Shown one piece after another: positions 31,563 to 44,049 of a stretch of 64,000 bases of DNA (the first letter of the stretch is position 1; each line of letters opens with the position of its first letter). Position numbers and translations under genes: made by a program. This DNA is from Quercus robur (lineage: Eukaryota > Streptophyta > Magnoliopsida > Fagales > Fagaceae), in the NCBI RefSeq assembly GCF_932294415.1, contig NC_065541.1, positions 56,708,290 through 56,772,289 of the forward strand, written 5' to 3'. Below the pieces are notes generated by a model. The model was not told the DNA's origin and searched no databases. It saw only the letters and a program-made list of their open reading frames with translations.

Positions 31563-34010
31563 ATGGAGTCCTCAAAAATCTCTCTCTCTGTTCTATTCAC
31601 TTTCCTTTCCCTCTTCTCTCTCTCTTCCTCGATCAACTTCAACGAGGACCTTCATATATCTCGGTCGAACCTGCCATCGGTCCAAGCCGAGAAGTTTATC
31701 AGAGACCTCAATTTGTTCCCCAAGACCGAAATCAACGTCGTCGACCGTCCAGGTTTCTCCTCCGCCGCCGCCGAACCCAAGAAGATCGTCGAGAAACGGT
31801 TCGCTTTTCCCGACCTCGTCGGCTCCGGAGTCACCGTCGACGATTTGGGCCACCACGCTGGCTACTACGATATCGAGCATTCCCATGCCGCTAGGTCAAT
31901 CTTCTAAACCCTAGATTTTCCTTAACGGTCTCTGATTGGTATTTTCATGTAATTATGCGAGTTTTAGAACCGTAAAGTTTTTGTTCTTATCTTAATCTGA
32001 TCATTACTATTAATTCAAACAAATCAGTGATTTATTACTCTACTGGGTTTCTTTAATTTTTTCCTAATATGTGTTAATTCAATGCTTGTTTGTTTTCAAA
32101 TTATAGGACAAACCCAATTTAAATTTGGTATGTGTAGGCGATTTAGGAAATGAATTTGATTCGATAGCAAAGTCTCACATGTGGAAATAGTGAAATATTA
32201 TTACTTTAAAGGGAATTAAGGTCTTAGTTGATCATCAAGGTTTTTTTTTGGTAGTTTAGCTGTTTGTAATAAAATTTTATTCATGTTTGTTTCTACGTAA
32301 GTGTCAATTTTGGGTACTTGGTTACTGTTTCTTAGTATTTGGTTTGATGTTTTTCAGGTTGTTCTACTTTTTCTTTGAATCGCGCACCAACAAGAAAGAC
32401 CCTGTTGTTATCTGGTTGACCGGAGGGCCGGGATGTAGCAGTGAATTGGCCATGTTTTATGAAAATGGTCCTTTTTCTATTGCAAACAACATGTCTCTTG
32501 TGTGGAACGAGTACGGTTGGGACAAGGTATCTATTTTCTTTGTACTTTTAGATGTGATTCTATTTCTATGGTTATAGGTTGTATTAGTTTAAGCTAATAT
32601 GAAAGTGTTAATATTGTATAACAATTAGATGGGTGTTCCCTTTTTGACATGTAGCCACTGTCTACATTTCAAGTCTTCTATCTAGAAGAGAATTTACAAA
32701 TTCGTTTGCTGATTTTGTAGGCATCAAACCTCCTCTATGTTGATCAACCAACTGGGACTGGCTTTAGTTATACTTCTGATAAACGCGACATCCGTCACAA
32801 TGAAGATGGTGTTAGTAATGACCTTTATGACTTCTTACAGGTGTGTCTGTCTATTCATAATAAAAGTTATTGTGATAGAAAGATAATTCAGTAAAAAAAT
32901 TTCTCAATTGACTCGTTTGTGTATTATAATGTTGTAAGGAGAGAATTAACTGGACTTTACATCATTGGGATTATTATTAAGAAAAACACTGTTGAGATGA
33001 GAGAGAATAAAAAACCGTGTTGTAACTGTACGTGAGTATTATTTTGACTCAATGAGCTCTTTCTATGATATCAGGCTTTCTTTGCGGAGCATCCTGAATT
33101 TGCAGAGAATGACTTCTACATAACTGGGGAATCTTATGCTGGGCACTACATCCCTGCCTTTGCTGCTCGAGTTCACCGTGGAAACAAAGCTAACGAAGGA
33201 ATTCATATAAACCTAAAGGTCTGTCACTGATGACTGATATAACATAATCTAGATTTTATACTTGGTCTTTTTAACTTTCCTGAGCAGCTGACCTGAAATT
33301 AAATGGTTAACAGGGATTTGCCATTGGTAATGGACTTACTGACCCTGCAATCCAATATAAAGCTTACACTGATTATGCACTGGACATGGGCTTGATTTCA
33401 AAAACTGCTTACAATCGCATTAGCAAGGTGATTCCGGTCTGTGAAACCGCGATCAAGCTTTGTGGTATGTTTGCATGTTAGATTGGCATATCCCCTAATG
33501 TAAATTTGATACTGTGTTGATCTTTTCATTTGTGCTTGTGCATTGTAGCCTCTTGTTGGTTGGCTACTACTGCTTTTTTGTCTCTCTCTCTCTCTACACT
33601 GTGGTTAAACTTTTTTTTTTTTCAGGCACTGATGGTACAATCTCTTGTGTGGCTTCATATTTTGTTTGCAATACTATATTCAGTAGCATCATGGCCCTTG
33701 CTGGCGGTATCAATGTAAGATAACTCATTCTATTCTTCATTTAGTGCTTTAAGTCTGATCATGGTACTGCAATTTGTCAGTTCTTTTTTTTTTTTTTGGG
33801 GGGGGGGGGGTGAGTAATTAAATTTTCAATTCTTAATTTAACATGTTTAGCATTTGACAATTTCCTTTTAATGAAAAATATAAAGAATGATTTTTTCAAA
33901 CAGAAGAGTTTGTAGAAGATGGGAATATCCCCCTTTTTTTTTTTTTTTTTTGTATAGACAATGAGACTTAAGACCTGAAAATATAGACTATTTGTGACAT
34001 AAGCATAATT

Positions 34011-34042
<32 letters not shown>

Positions 34043-34665
34043 CCTGAAACATAAGCATATTTCCCTTACCTCTTGATTTTCATAACTATGTGCATTCTGA
34101 CACCTGGATAGACCTCAAATTTGACAAGCATTAATATTTTTACTTTGCAGTATTATGACATTAGAAAGAAGTGTGAGGGGACCCTCTGTTATGATTTCTC
34201 AAACATGGATAAGTTCCTAAACCAGGAATCTGTTAGGGATGCACTAGGAGTTGGGGATTTAGACTTTGTGTCGTGTAGCCCTACAGTGTATCAGGCCATG
34301 TTGGTGGACTGGATGAGGAATCTCGAAGTGGGTATTCCTACACTTCTTGAGGATGGAATCAAATTGCTTGTGTATGCTGGAGAATATGATCTCATATGCA
34401 ACTGGCTTGGTAAGCTTTTATGCTTAATGGAAAACCAGCATGTTCTAAGTTAGGAATCTAATGTGTTAAAGAATTACCAATAACAATTGTATTGGATGTG
34501 ATTCAAGCCTGGATTATAATTTTGTTTGAGTAGGTAACTCAAGATGGGTTCATGCTATGGAATGGTCTGGTCAGAAAAATTTTGTAGCATCCCCTGAAGT
34601 TCAATTTGAAGTCAATAATTCAACAGCTGGAGTACTGAAAAGCCATGGACCTCTCAGTTTCCTTA

Positions 34666-34706
<41 letters not shown>

Positions 34707-34931
34707 ACACACACACCACACGCACACCTCACCTACCAATGGCTAATTGTTGGTTGCCAGTGCTGACATAGTTGTGTGATATATGTAAACAATAAACAGG
34801 TCCATGATGCGGGTCACATGGTTCCTATGGACCAGCCCAAAGCTGCATTAGAGATGCTGACAAGGTGGACTCAGGGCAAACTTTCTGAAGTGCCATCTGA
34901 TGATACTGGAATATTGATTGCTGAGATGTGA
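31563..34931 (+). CDS. Serine carboxypeptidase-like protein (SCPL48/49 type), 509 aa
   Basis: Nine exons join in phase: 31563-31894, 32358-32526, 32721-32840, 33075-33218, 33314-33464, 33626-33714, 34151-34409, 34534-34667, 34800-34931. This is peptidase family S10, a secreted or vacuolar enzyme removing C-terminal residues. A hydrophobic signal peptide spans residues 1-23 ([18 protein letters not shown]). A propeptide-like segment follows. Conserved parts are [20 protein letters not shown], the oxyanion-hole motif GGPGCSSE, the nucleophile Ser227 in [11 protein letters not shown], the catalytic Asp415 in [14 protein letters not shown] and His472 in [12 protein letters not shown]. All three catalytic residues are present. 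Potential N-glycosylation sites include NMS and NST. Length fits the SCPL48/49 (barley carboxypeptidase III-like) group. Intron 6 carries T/G homopolymers and a short retroinsertion; intron 8 starts with a long (TC)n right at its donor. Confidence 0.97.
33997..34064 (-). mobile_element. Minimal LINE-tail insertion in carboxypeptidase intron 6
   Basis: ACATAAGCATAATTCC (33997-34012) and ACATAAGCATATTTCC (34049-34064), 15 of 16 identical, flank about T30 plus CCTGAA. In minus orientation that is TTCAGG followed by a 30-base poly(A). The tail-only insert with a 16-bp target duplication matches the other examples. Confidence 0.75.
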
Positions 34932-35549
34932 TTGCCTCCTTCTTTCATCTTATTTTGTTATCTTATACAGAGCTGTGTTTGACCTCAATGTCAGAGCAAA
35001 TCAGTATATTGTTTCCTTGGGTTCTTACTATGCTTGTAAATATTTGTGCACACCTCAACTTTGGTATGAAAAAGAACTCTAGTCTCTAGATAATGTGGTA
35101 TCTTGACGTTTTTTGAAGATTTCTCAACAATAACCAATGAGAATATGATGCCTAATGTTTGTATAGTTGATATGCTTCTGTATATTCTTTCTTTTTCTAG
35201 TTTGTCTATTGTTCTGCGTTGTAATTTGACCTGCAAGACATTTCAACCATCATCATGTGGTCATTCAAGGGGAGTGGATGTAGACGAAGTTCTCAAACAA
35301 AAAGTCTGTTTTGTGTTTTTTCAAATTTCTCAAAAGAAAAGTCTGTTTTGTGTTTTTTCTGCATTGATAACCAATTACGGCTTTGTGCTAAGCCATCTGA
35401 TATCACCATGAGGTCGATGGTTATTTGCTTATGGATGGTACTTCTGTGATGCGCAGTAGACCAAGTATGTCAATCCTGTCAATTTTGATAGAACTTGAAC
35501 AAACTACCAGGTTGAAGCCCATGAACACAACCTTGAACAAACCCATCTG

Positions 35550-35586
<37 letters not shown>

Positions 35587-36281
35587 CCAATGCCAGAGCG
35601 GGAAACAATCCTTGAATTTCTGCTGCTAATCTCCCTATATTCTCATTTTCCCCCTCTTTCTCTGTGTCTTCTCTATTTTTATGTATAGAGAAAAGACGAG
35701 AAGGGGGAGGAAAATCAGGAAAGATGAGATGGAAGAGGAAGAGGGGGTAGTAGATTATAGGTTGTAGAAAAGATCTTGCTCTGCTAAAACAAATGCAGTT
35801 GAGATCTTAACGTGCGGGGTCCAGACTACAGAGGTTAATGTTTTGCGGACCATTTATATGTTGGGGTGGGCTACCTCATGATTGGCACAATTTGGTATCA
35901 GTTCTTCTCCCAAAACTTTCCACCTCAATTTCATGTATATATCAATGTATGTCTTAAATGCAATGGCTTTAGCATTTCGAGTGTGAGCCTATCAATTTAC
36001 CAGCAAACACTCTTCTAGCCCGAATGCCATTTCTCACAAGTCACAACTAACCAGTCAGGTTAAAATTAAGTCTCTCTCTCTATGTACTCGAACCCCAAGT
36101 TTGCTTAGTCATCTGAAAAGGTTGTCCCTGCACTAGATGCTAGAATATCTCATTAGCATTATGGAGTACTATATAAAAGTATACAACTGAAACGGATCTC
36201 GATGGATAACTTTAGCCACCAATACCATGAAAATTTCACGAGTAGAACATTTTGTTACTGGGAGAGGTTTATGAGTTAGAA
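34932..36281. other. Carboxypeptidase 3' flank; no further gene seen
   Basis: Includes the presumed 3'UTR, with several AT-rich putative polyadenylation regions within 300 bp of the stop. A (CT)n tract at 35554-35584 and CT/GGA-rich sequence follow. A short direct repeat of an AAAGTCTGTTTTGTGTTTTTTC phrase sits near 35299 and 35338. No coding evidence. Confidence 0.4.
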
Positions 36282-36548
36282 ACATTTGTCGAGGGTTCTT
36301 TTTACATTTCTTGTACCTTAAACATGCGTCTTAATATTATTGGACAACGCTTAGTCTAGGCTTTTTCTAAGAAGGAAATTGGGCCTAGCGCTCCGTGGAA
36401 TGGGCTCCAAAGTACCATTCTGCCGCTGCTAGTTTGTGCGCAAACATTGAGTCCAAGTCCAAGGGAAGACGTTGCAAAGTAGGCTTATCCTCTGTTTCTG
36501 CCACAGAAGGAACTTTTCTTCAGTTTCTGCCATAGGACTGACTTTTTT

Positions 36549-36748
36549 GCTGTGCGGTAAAACTTTCTGCTGTCCAATAAAATCCTCTGTTGCACAGTAA
36601 AACTTTCTGCTGTGCAGTAAAGCTTTTTGCTGTGTAATAAAACTTTCTGCTATGCAATAAAATCTTTTGCTGTGCAATAAAGGTTTCTACTGAGTAGTAA
36701 AGCTTTCTGCTGTGCAGTAACATTTTCTGTTGTGTAGTAAAACTTTCT
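36549..36748. repeat. 20-bp minisatellite, 10 copies, inside the solo LTR
   Basis: Ten units of exactly 20 bp without indels, consensus GCTGTGCAGTAAAACTTTCT. Individual units differ at 1-6 positions. The core CTGCTGTGCAG is partly self-complementary. The related LTR at 60 kb lacks this array but has looser CAGCAGAA(T/C)AACT repeats. Because 20 is not a multiple of three, the long minus-strand open frames here are by-products of a stop-poor repeat, not proteins. Confidence 0.95.
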
Positions 36749-36888
36749 ACACTTTTCTGCAACATGAATGACTACTCTTCATTTTTTTTACTGCAGAAAT
36801 ACTTTTCTACTTCCTGCACATAAACAAATCTAAAATCCAAAGAAAATACCATCAAATAAATGTTAGTTTAAATGGGTTAGCATATTCT

Positions 36889-36892
<4 letters not shown>

Positions 36893-36922
<30 letters not shown>

Positions 36923-36990
36923 TATATATACATATATGTATTCATATTTACATATATAAAATATATGGCAGAACATAAGCTACAATGTAT
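36893..36990. repeat. TA-rich microsatellite within the solo LTR
   Basis: (TA)n about 36893-36918 followed by TATGCGTATATA-type imperfect repeats to about 37010. Slippage-prone, non-coding. Confidence 0.8.
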
Positions 36991-38303
36991 ATGTATATAT
37001 ACTTATGATGGGATAATGATTAGTTCACGTCAAAAGTAAAACACGTAATAACAAAGAAATAGGAAAGTTTCAGCAGAAAAGGTTTAGCTAGTATAATAGC
37101 TAACACAGTAAATATAATAAAAAAGGTGCTATAGCAGAATAACTAGTACAACAAGTAAAAATACCACAGCAGAACAATTGATCCAGCAAACGTGATAAAA
37201 ATGTGCTACAACAGAATGACTAAATACAACAGATATAAGTTCCAATGAGTGAAATCAAATATATTTGCAATCAAAATCAAGTATTGAATCTTCCCATAGG
37301 ATAATTAAACCAAGAAAGAACCCAAACCCCAACTTGAACAACATTGCCATAGGCTTTTGCCATCAAAATTGTGCATTTTGGAAATAGGCCTAAATGGCCA
37401 TTAGCTAATACTTTTGAGGACTTCAAAGAGTGGGTTTGCTAAGAGTGAGGGAAAGGATGATCTATTGATGCATGCCCCTATTTCTGCCGTATTTTCTCTC
37501 TTCTTTTTACCACTTTCTTTCTTTATTTCTCTCCGTTCTTTTTACTCTTAGTTGCTTACTACTCTCTTGTCATGAGTTGTTTTTCTCCCTTGGGTATTTT
37601 CCCTTTTGAATCCCCCTCTCCCTAGGTGCCTCTCTCTCTCTAAGTGCCTTCCGTAGGTTCTTACTGCTCTCTTACCATGGGTTCCTCCCCTTAGGTGCTT
37701 CCCGCTTTCATCCATGGCTACCTCTTCCTTTTATAGCGAATTGATTCAATGAGATTTCTCCCTTTTACCCCTAGGGTTTTACCAACTATTTTTCGCTTGT
37801 TGTGAGCATTCCTTCAGTACTGCCCACCAACCCATTGGTTGCCCGGCCACTGCCTCTGCTCATAATACATTTGCTGCATCACTACTCATTTATTTCCTTT
37901 AGTTTGGCTTTTCTTTCCTTCACGCAATTCCTGCTATTGACACTTCCTGTCGTTCCTTATTTCTTTTTATGTTTTCACACCTATCTTTTATACAAAAGGA
38001 TTTGGGCCTTTGTAGGCCAAATAATGTTAACTAGATCAAAAAGGTCTTGGGCCCAATTTGCCTTGATCTGTCAAAACCATTTTGCTGAAGAACTGTATTC
38101 TGCGGCAGATCTGTATTCTGCTACAAATTTGTAATCTGCTGTAGATCTGCATTTTGCTGTAGATCGCTTTCCCTTGCACTTCTTTCTTTGGACCTTTCTT
38201 GCTCTATGGTCTTCTTGGTGGGTCTTTGGGCCTTGCTTTTCATTGGGCTTTCCTCCATATGGGCTTTTGGGTACAGATTCAAAAAATGGGCATCAACAAC
38301 ATT

Positions 38304-39079
38304 CAATCATATAAATGAAATTAGACATTGCTATGTTTGGTTTGCAAGTTTCCGTCCCCAATTCTCACTTTTTATAACTCAATTCTCAGATTTCATGAAC
38401 CCCACCCTATTTTAGTTTGTTTGGGTTAGTTTCTGTAACTCAATTTCCATAATTCAATACTCAAAAAACTGAGTTTGAGTTATGGAAACTGAAAACGAGT
38501 TTTCATTATTTTTAGGTGATGAGTTATGAGTTTCAATGGCATTTTTGTAAATTTATGTAAACAAGTGGGATCCACTCTCATGACTTGTCTCAACAAGTCA
38601 TACCTCTCCTAACTTCGTTTGAGTTTTGTGTGATGCTAAAACTAAACATAAACTTAGTTTTCAATATTTACCTTGTGTTTAACATATTAAATTATCTTTA
38701 TCTTTTAAAATATTTCAACTTTAATCTTTTTTTTTTCTATTATCCGAAGGAAATTTAAAAAATAGATTAAAATAGACCATTGATTTCTGAAGTTTGCCAA
38801 GTGATTGTTTTTGGTCCCTCTCAAATATCTTTATATGTTATTAACTCATTTGTTAATTCCCCCTCAAAAAAAAAAAAAAAACTCATTTGTTAATTGTTAT
38901 ACGAGTACGACAATGCTTTATCTGTCACCCACTATTTATCAATACGGCGAGCCGTTTCCCTAACATAGCAAGTTAACAACAAGAAGCTCATCGACAAGTA
39001 AAACAAAAAACAATGTACGAGTTCGTTTAGCTGCCTCCGGATAAAGAAAAAGGTAGAGTCTCAGACTCATAGTCTCATC
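38304..39079. other. Upstream region of the DUF3783-like gene
   Basis: Non-coding apart from a short retroinsertion at 38843-38895. The last 100 bp (ACAAGAAGCTCATCGAC and following) look like a 5' leader; no convincing TATA box. Confidence 0.4.
38843..38895 (+). mobile_element. Minimal retroinsertion with 16-bp target duplication
   Basis: AACTCATTTGTTAATT at 38843-38858 and 38880-38895 brackets CCCCCTC and about A15. The CTC-An junction resembles the end of the intact SINE at 28548, so this may be an extremely truncated SINE or LINE copy. It lies about 185 bp upstream of the start codon at 39080. Confidence 0.8.
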
Positions 39080-42000
39080 ATGGCGTCCATGCTTGGGTTT
39101 TTACCAAACCATTCTCTGTACTCTCGAACGCTATGGGCCCCTTCGGTCTCCATAAACCATTTTGTAGCTTCACCTTCACATACTTCAACTGTTTCATATT
39201 TATCCCCAAACAACACCCATCAGCTGAAGCTCAAGCATTTCCCACAACCGCAAGCATCTTCTTCTGAAGGTGAGCTTATCCTTTTCAGTTTCTTCATTTC
39301 TTGTCTTTATTTTCACTCAGGAGGGTATTTTGGGAGATGGGTATGTGTTAAACTTTAGTGGTTAAGCTTTTAGCCTTTTAATAATGTTAAATTTTGCATT
39401 TTCTTGATTGTTTGCAAAGTTGAACCAATTGAAGTTGAATATGTAGCGTTATAATAATGGTTAAATGATCAAATTCACCCTTTCTTAATGCTTTATGCTG
39501 TTGGAACAATTGGAAATTTATCATAGTATGGAGCAGATGGTCCTGAGTTTACATGTGAAAGGGAGTGTTAGAATAATAGCTAAATGATTAAACTCATCAT
39601 TTCCTAACAGCTTAGGCTTTGGGGAAATTGGTAATTTATAATGTAGTGTTTGGAGGATTTGGGAGCAGGGACTATGGTTGTATAAGTGAAACAATGTAGG
39701 AAGGTTAAGGGGTAGAAGGAATTATTTGAATGCAATTTTGTTTGTTTCTTTTGGAGTCATTTGCATTAGAGAATGAATTTGACTTATTTGAACAATCTTA
39801 TCTTCTTGATGCTGCTACCATTTCTTCCCAGTGGGCAGGCAATAATTGAAAATTCAGTAGAGACAAGAAGAGGAATTGGTTGTTGGAAAGTTGGCATCTT
39901 TATTTCTAAATCGAAACTTATTCATAAACACATTTTTGAGATACACTCGCTCATTCTCATAATCATTATTTATATTCTTATATTCTTTGAAATTTAATGC
40001 TACCTTTTTTTTGGATTATTATCTTCATCTTACAGGAATTCCTGGTGATTTAATTGAAGACTCAAAGTTTGTACCTTTGAATGCTGAGGATCCCAGATAT
40101 GGTCCACCTGTAAGTTCTGGTTAGTTACATTCCAATTGTAAAATTCTTACTTCCTCCTATGTGATGACAAAGATTGCTCATGCTCTTATTAGTAATACTT
40201 TTAGACAATCGTATATACTATGTGGTTTTGCTGTATGTATCAGCTCTAAGATACAAGTTTCTGAAACAGAAAGATATTTTTAGCTTTAAATCTTTTTCTA
40301 TATTTAGTTGTTCAGTTTAGAATTTACAGTACCTTAAAGAAAGTAGTTACTCTTATTTTTGGATCATGTATACTTATAAGTTATAACCACAACCATAACT
40401 TGTTGCCTGGGAAATCATAAACATTTTCCTAAAAGTGGTTATTAAAATAACTAAATAGATGGGATCATATTCTAAATCCTACTGAAGTTGATGATTCAAA
40501 CTTGCAGGCTTTATTGTTATTGGGCTTTGAAGTGGAAGAGGCCATGAAGGTAATCTTTTGTTTTTCATATCATTTGCCATCTCTGCCACTATTCTATACA
40601 TTAGGTGAATATTTGAATAGGCTCTAGGAAATGCTTTTGTACAATAATAAGCGTAAATCAATGTAATACTGTTGTTTGCTACAAAATATATATTTTTTCA
40701 TATTAAAATTCATGCATATTGTGTCCAATAAGCTTTGACTCAAATGACATGTTGAAATTTGTTGTGTGTGTGTTGGGGGGGGGGGGGGGGGGGTGTTATT
40801 TTGCACCTCTGTTTGAAGGTTATAAGGTTCAACGTTTAACTTAAGCGTTCTTTTCTGTCTCAACCAAATCTTTGAACACCATTTCTGCTCACCATATATA
40901 GTAAGAAGTGCCGCATCCAGGATCTTTTGTTTATTCTCATAGTATTTATAATGGTATTCTGACTGATTATTTAAATATATATATATATATATATATATAT
41001 TTTTTTTAAAAGAGAGTTTTGTCACTCTTTAGTGGTCAGGTTAGCATGTATCATTATGATCGTATAACTCGAGGTCTATTTCTAAGATAATAATATCAAA
41101 TGGTGAACCAGTATGATTTTTTTTAAGGGGGGGATAGGAAAATTGTCAATGTGAAGATATGGTGCCTGAATTTGAATTTGTAAGCCTTAGGAATGACTTC
41201 CGTGCAGCTTTGAGATGAATCTTCATTTAAGGAAGCATACTGTGCTTGGCTACTTGCCTCTTTGTAGGACTTTTTTTTATATTAATGCCCAAGAAATTGG
41301 TTCTATCCCACCCTACAATTCTTTTTTTGTTTTCCTCATGCAGATACAACAGCTTTTGAAAGAGTTGGATGGTGAATTCCTTGAGGTATTTAGTTATACC
41401 ATATATTTGTGTTCACTTTATATGAGCTTGATGGAGAACTTTTTCCGGATAGGGGGTAAACCTGAAAATCGTAAAAATCATTTGTTTCTTTTTTCTATAC
41501 GTTTTCCATTGATATCCTGCTCTTGACTTAATTATTTTGAAATTTTCACTTTATGCAACTCTGGAAGATATTGAGTACCATAACCCCATGCTTAAGACTT
41601 ACGTGATTTTGTCTAAATGTGCTCCTAATCTCTATATTAAACTTGATGCTCACTATTGTAGATTATTTTTTGTACTGAAGACATGATTACTCGTCCCCTT
41701 TGGGAAGCAATGAATACAAGGCAGCCCCATTTGGAAGCAGTAAAGGTTGATTTCTTCAACTTGCTACTCACTTTTTTCCTGTTGATAATTCTATTATGGC
41801 CAATTTTTTACCTATGTCCTGCCTATCGTATCTTGCCACCAACATGTTTCAGTGGAAGCTGAATAATCCAATCATGTTTTAATAGCATTTGATTCAATAT
41901 ATCTTGTTGTTATACCATCGAACGAGTACATCTTTTCTCTTAGAACTCTTACAAAGGGAAAGTCATCTTAGTATCTAAATAAATATCTCTTTACTCAATT

Positions 42001-43279
42001 TGTTGAATTTTGTTATTTACTGGGATGGAAAATGTAAACTACTACATACTTGTTTTTAATATTTTTCATAGCATCAAATGCCAAAAACTTCTCTTCTCAA
42101 CATTATGTGAACCAACCAAATAATAATGCAGTCAAAGCATTTCACCTATTGATCGGAAGCCAATACTTCCCAGAGAAGGCAGTGCTTTAGGTTCTAATAA
42201 AATGAAGGATCATCTCAGATTATAAAACTTGTTAAATTTCAACTTGTATTCATACTTGTATGCATGTAACCAGTGTATTTTCTTCCGCAGGTAGCCAAGT
42301 CACTGCCACGGATCTGCTTCTTATCTGGTCTAAGTGGAGAGGAGATGATGGTGTTGATTGATGCCTTTCCAGAAACTGGTATTGGAACTTTCCTTACCCC
42401 AGATGAAGCTAGTAAACTTCACATTTCGCTTTGAATGGTAGTCAAGTCATAATTGAGAATTTTGACTCAACCAGAGGGGCTTCCTGAAAATTTTGAAGTT
42501 CCAGAAACTCTAATCTCAATACTTTAATATGAAGGAATAAATCACATTAAAACGGAAAGAATGTCAGACGCATCGATACAAAAGGATGTTGAAATCTGGA
42601 ACTTGTTACCAAGTACCAGCATTATGGCCTGGGTATATATGTGGAACAGAGATCTATCTCCACCATATGTACATGCATTTAAAAAAAAAAAAAATTGACG
42701 AATATGTATATGCATTTAATTCATATGGGTGAACTTGTAGAGTCATAGCAATTTCTTCATGTGGTTTTCTTGTACAGGGATGCCCCAAACCCAAATGCAA
42801 AACTTCATTTTGCAGTATATTTATATTTATACACATACATGCCCCTTCCTCCTAAACCCTAATTTGGCTCAGGGAAGTGGACTCTTTGGTCTTCTCAATG
42901 GGTGACCCCTTGTGTCTATCAAGTATCGTTACAGTTAATGGCGATAAACCATATTTCCAGTGTTCCTTCTTTTAATCAATTATACAGTTCCTGATAAATA
43001 TATCCTGATAAATATATCTTGTGCTAGCTTCCATCTATGTATTACATTTGAAACTGTCCTTTTATACAGGACTAGAACCAGCCGTATTTGCGGCACTTGT
43101 TCCCAATAGTGCTGATAAGCCGCTCCAGGAGTTGATAGAAGAGATTATGGGGGACCATGAAATGCTGGTAAAGATTTTTCCTTGATATCTATGTGAGTTT
43201 CTATGGAATCATCTCATCTTGTTACCGATGCTATACTTTTATTTTCATGCAGACTGCAAAGCAACCCAGTTCGACATAG
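39080..43279 (+). CDS. Predicted plastid-targeted protein with DUF3783-like C-terminus, 214 aa
   Basis: Eight exons join in phase: 39080-39269, 40036-40109, 40508-40549, 41344-41385, 41662-41745, 42291-42378, 43070-43167, 43253-43279. Residues 1 to about 60 are rich in S/T/H/P with few acidic residues (MASMLGFLPNHSLYSRTLW...), as in chloroplast transit peptides. The mature part reads IPGDLIEDSKFVPLNAEDPR, ALLLLGFEVEEAMKIQQLL, ELDGEFLEIIFCTEDMITRP, LWEAMNTRQPHLEAVKV, then SLPRICFLSGLSGEEMMVLI, DAFPETGLEPAVFAALVPNS and LQELIEEIMGDHEML. The last third (residues 145-206) has the layout of DUF3783, a small bacterial domain of unknown function; this match is from memory. Function unknown. Retention of intron 6 would give an alternative end (GTFLTPDEASKLHISL, stop at 42432-42434). 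Confidence 0.9.
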
Positions 43280-44049
43280 GCATATCCAAATCAGATGTCT
43301 GCAAGAGTATCACTTTTCTTCATGAGCTCGATTGTTTTATATAGTGTTGTGGCAAAAGATCATCTAGTTTTCAGTTAGAAAAACGTATCTTATGTTCTAT
43401 AGCAGGAAAAGAGCATATAAGTAAATATGAAGCTTTGTACGTCATTAAAACTTCAAATGATATCCTAATCTTCTTATGATGTTGACAATGATATCTGACG
43501 CCTCTTATGATGTTGACACCAATGCACGTGTAAAATTCAAGCAACTCTAGAAGCTGAAATGGATACCTTGTCTTTACATTGTTTTTGGCTTGATGATCCA
43601 AATATGTTACATAAAATTGCTCAATCATCATGAGATATATATATATAAATTTGAAACATCCAATGTTTTATCGTTCACATGGTAGTTTTGCTTGTAAAGT
43701 GCTCCTGTCTTTCTAATTCCTATTCCATCAATAGTCACAAAACCTGTGGAACATGGATGTCTTCCCCAATCAAAGCCACCATCCAATAACAAGATATGAA
43801 ATGTGTTAATTAACAATTTCTTTAACTTTTTCACTAGGTCAGCACTATGAATGTAGGTACCAGCCAAAAGGTACAAGCTAGTCAGTAGACAAGCGGTTAT
43901 TGTAAAGGTTGATAGAATTCCTGCATTCATTTGCGTACAATGTAATTTGAATACACATCTCTATGTCCACCGTGACCACTGCTCTAGGACATGAATTATA
44001 CTATCCTACAGGCCTCGATACCAAAGGAAAAAAAGGAAAAGAACAATAA
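43280..44049. other. Convergent intergenic region
   Basis: Lies between the 3' ends of the plus-strand DUF3783-like gene and the minus-strand U11/U12-31K gene. No exon recognised; open frames at 43371-43930 on minus lack similarity. Confidence 0.4.

Larger units (their letters stand above)
36282..38303 (+). mobile_element. Solo LTR, copy 1 of a ~2-kb LTR family
   Basis: The proposed LTR (36287-38298) starts TGTCGAGGG and ends GGGCATCAACA. It is flanked by ACATT at 36282-36286 and 38299-38303. It shares ordered blocks with the copy at 59998-62035: TATGCCCCTATT(T/C)CT(G/A)CC-type sequence, CCCACCAACCCATTGGTTGC, CCGGCCA, CAGCAGAA-CAA arrays and the same 3' end. Matching total length (2012 vs 2038 bp) supports the boundaries, although the 5' end is diverged. 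No internal region or second LTR is adjacent, so it is a recombination product. The strand follows the TG-to-CA reading and is not independently known. Confidence 0.65.

Noticed and set aside
31450-31914. 154-codon serine-rich frame over the first carboxypeptidase exon
   Set aside because: Out-of-frame shadow of the signal peptide and propeptide coding sequence, which is supported by eight further exons in phase.
36429-36765. Minus-strand frames encoding FYCIAESFTAQQKVLLHSRK-like repeats
   Set aside because: Translation of a 20-bp minisatellite in successive frames; the periodicity is at the DNA level and stops simply do not occur in the unit.
42662-42718. Direct repeat ATATGTA(C/T)ATGCATTTA around an A-run, like the tail-only insertions
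   Set aside because: The A-run is at the wrong (left) end of the insert for plus-strand retroposition and not a T-run for minus-strand insertion. A local duplication with A-run expansion is more likely.
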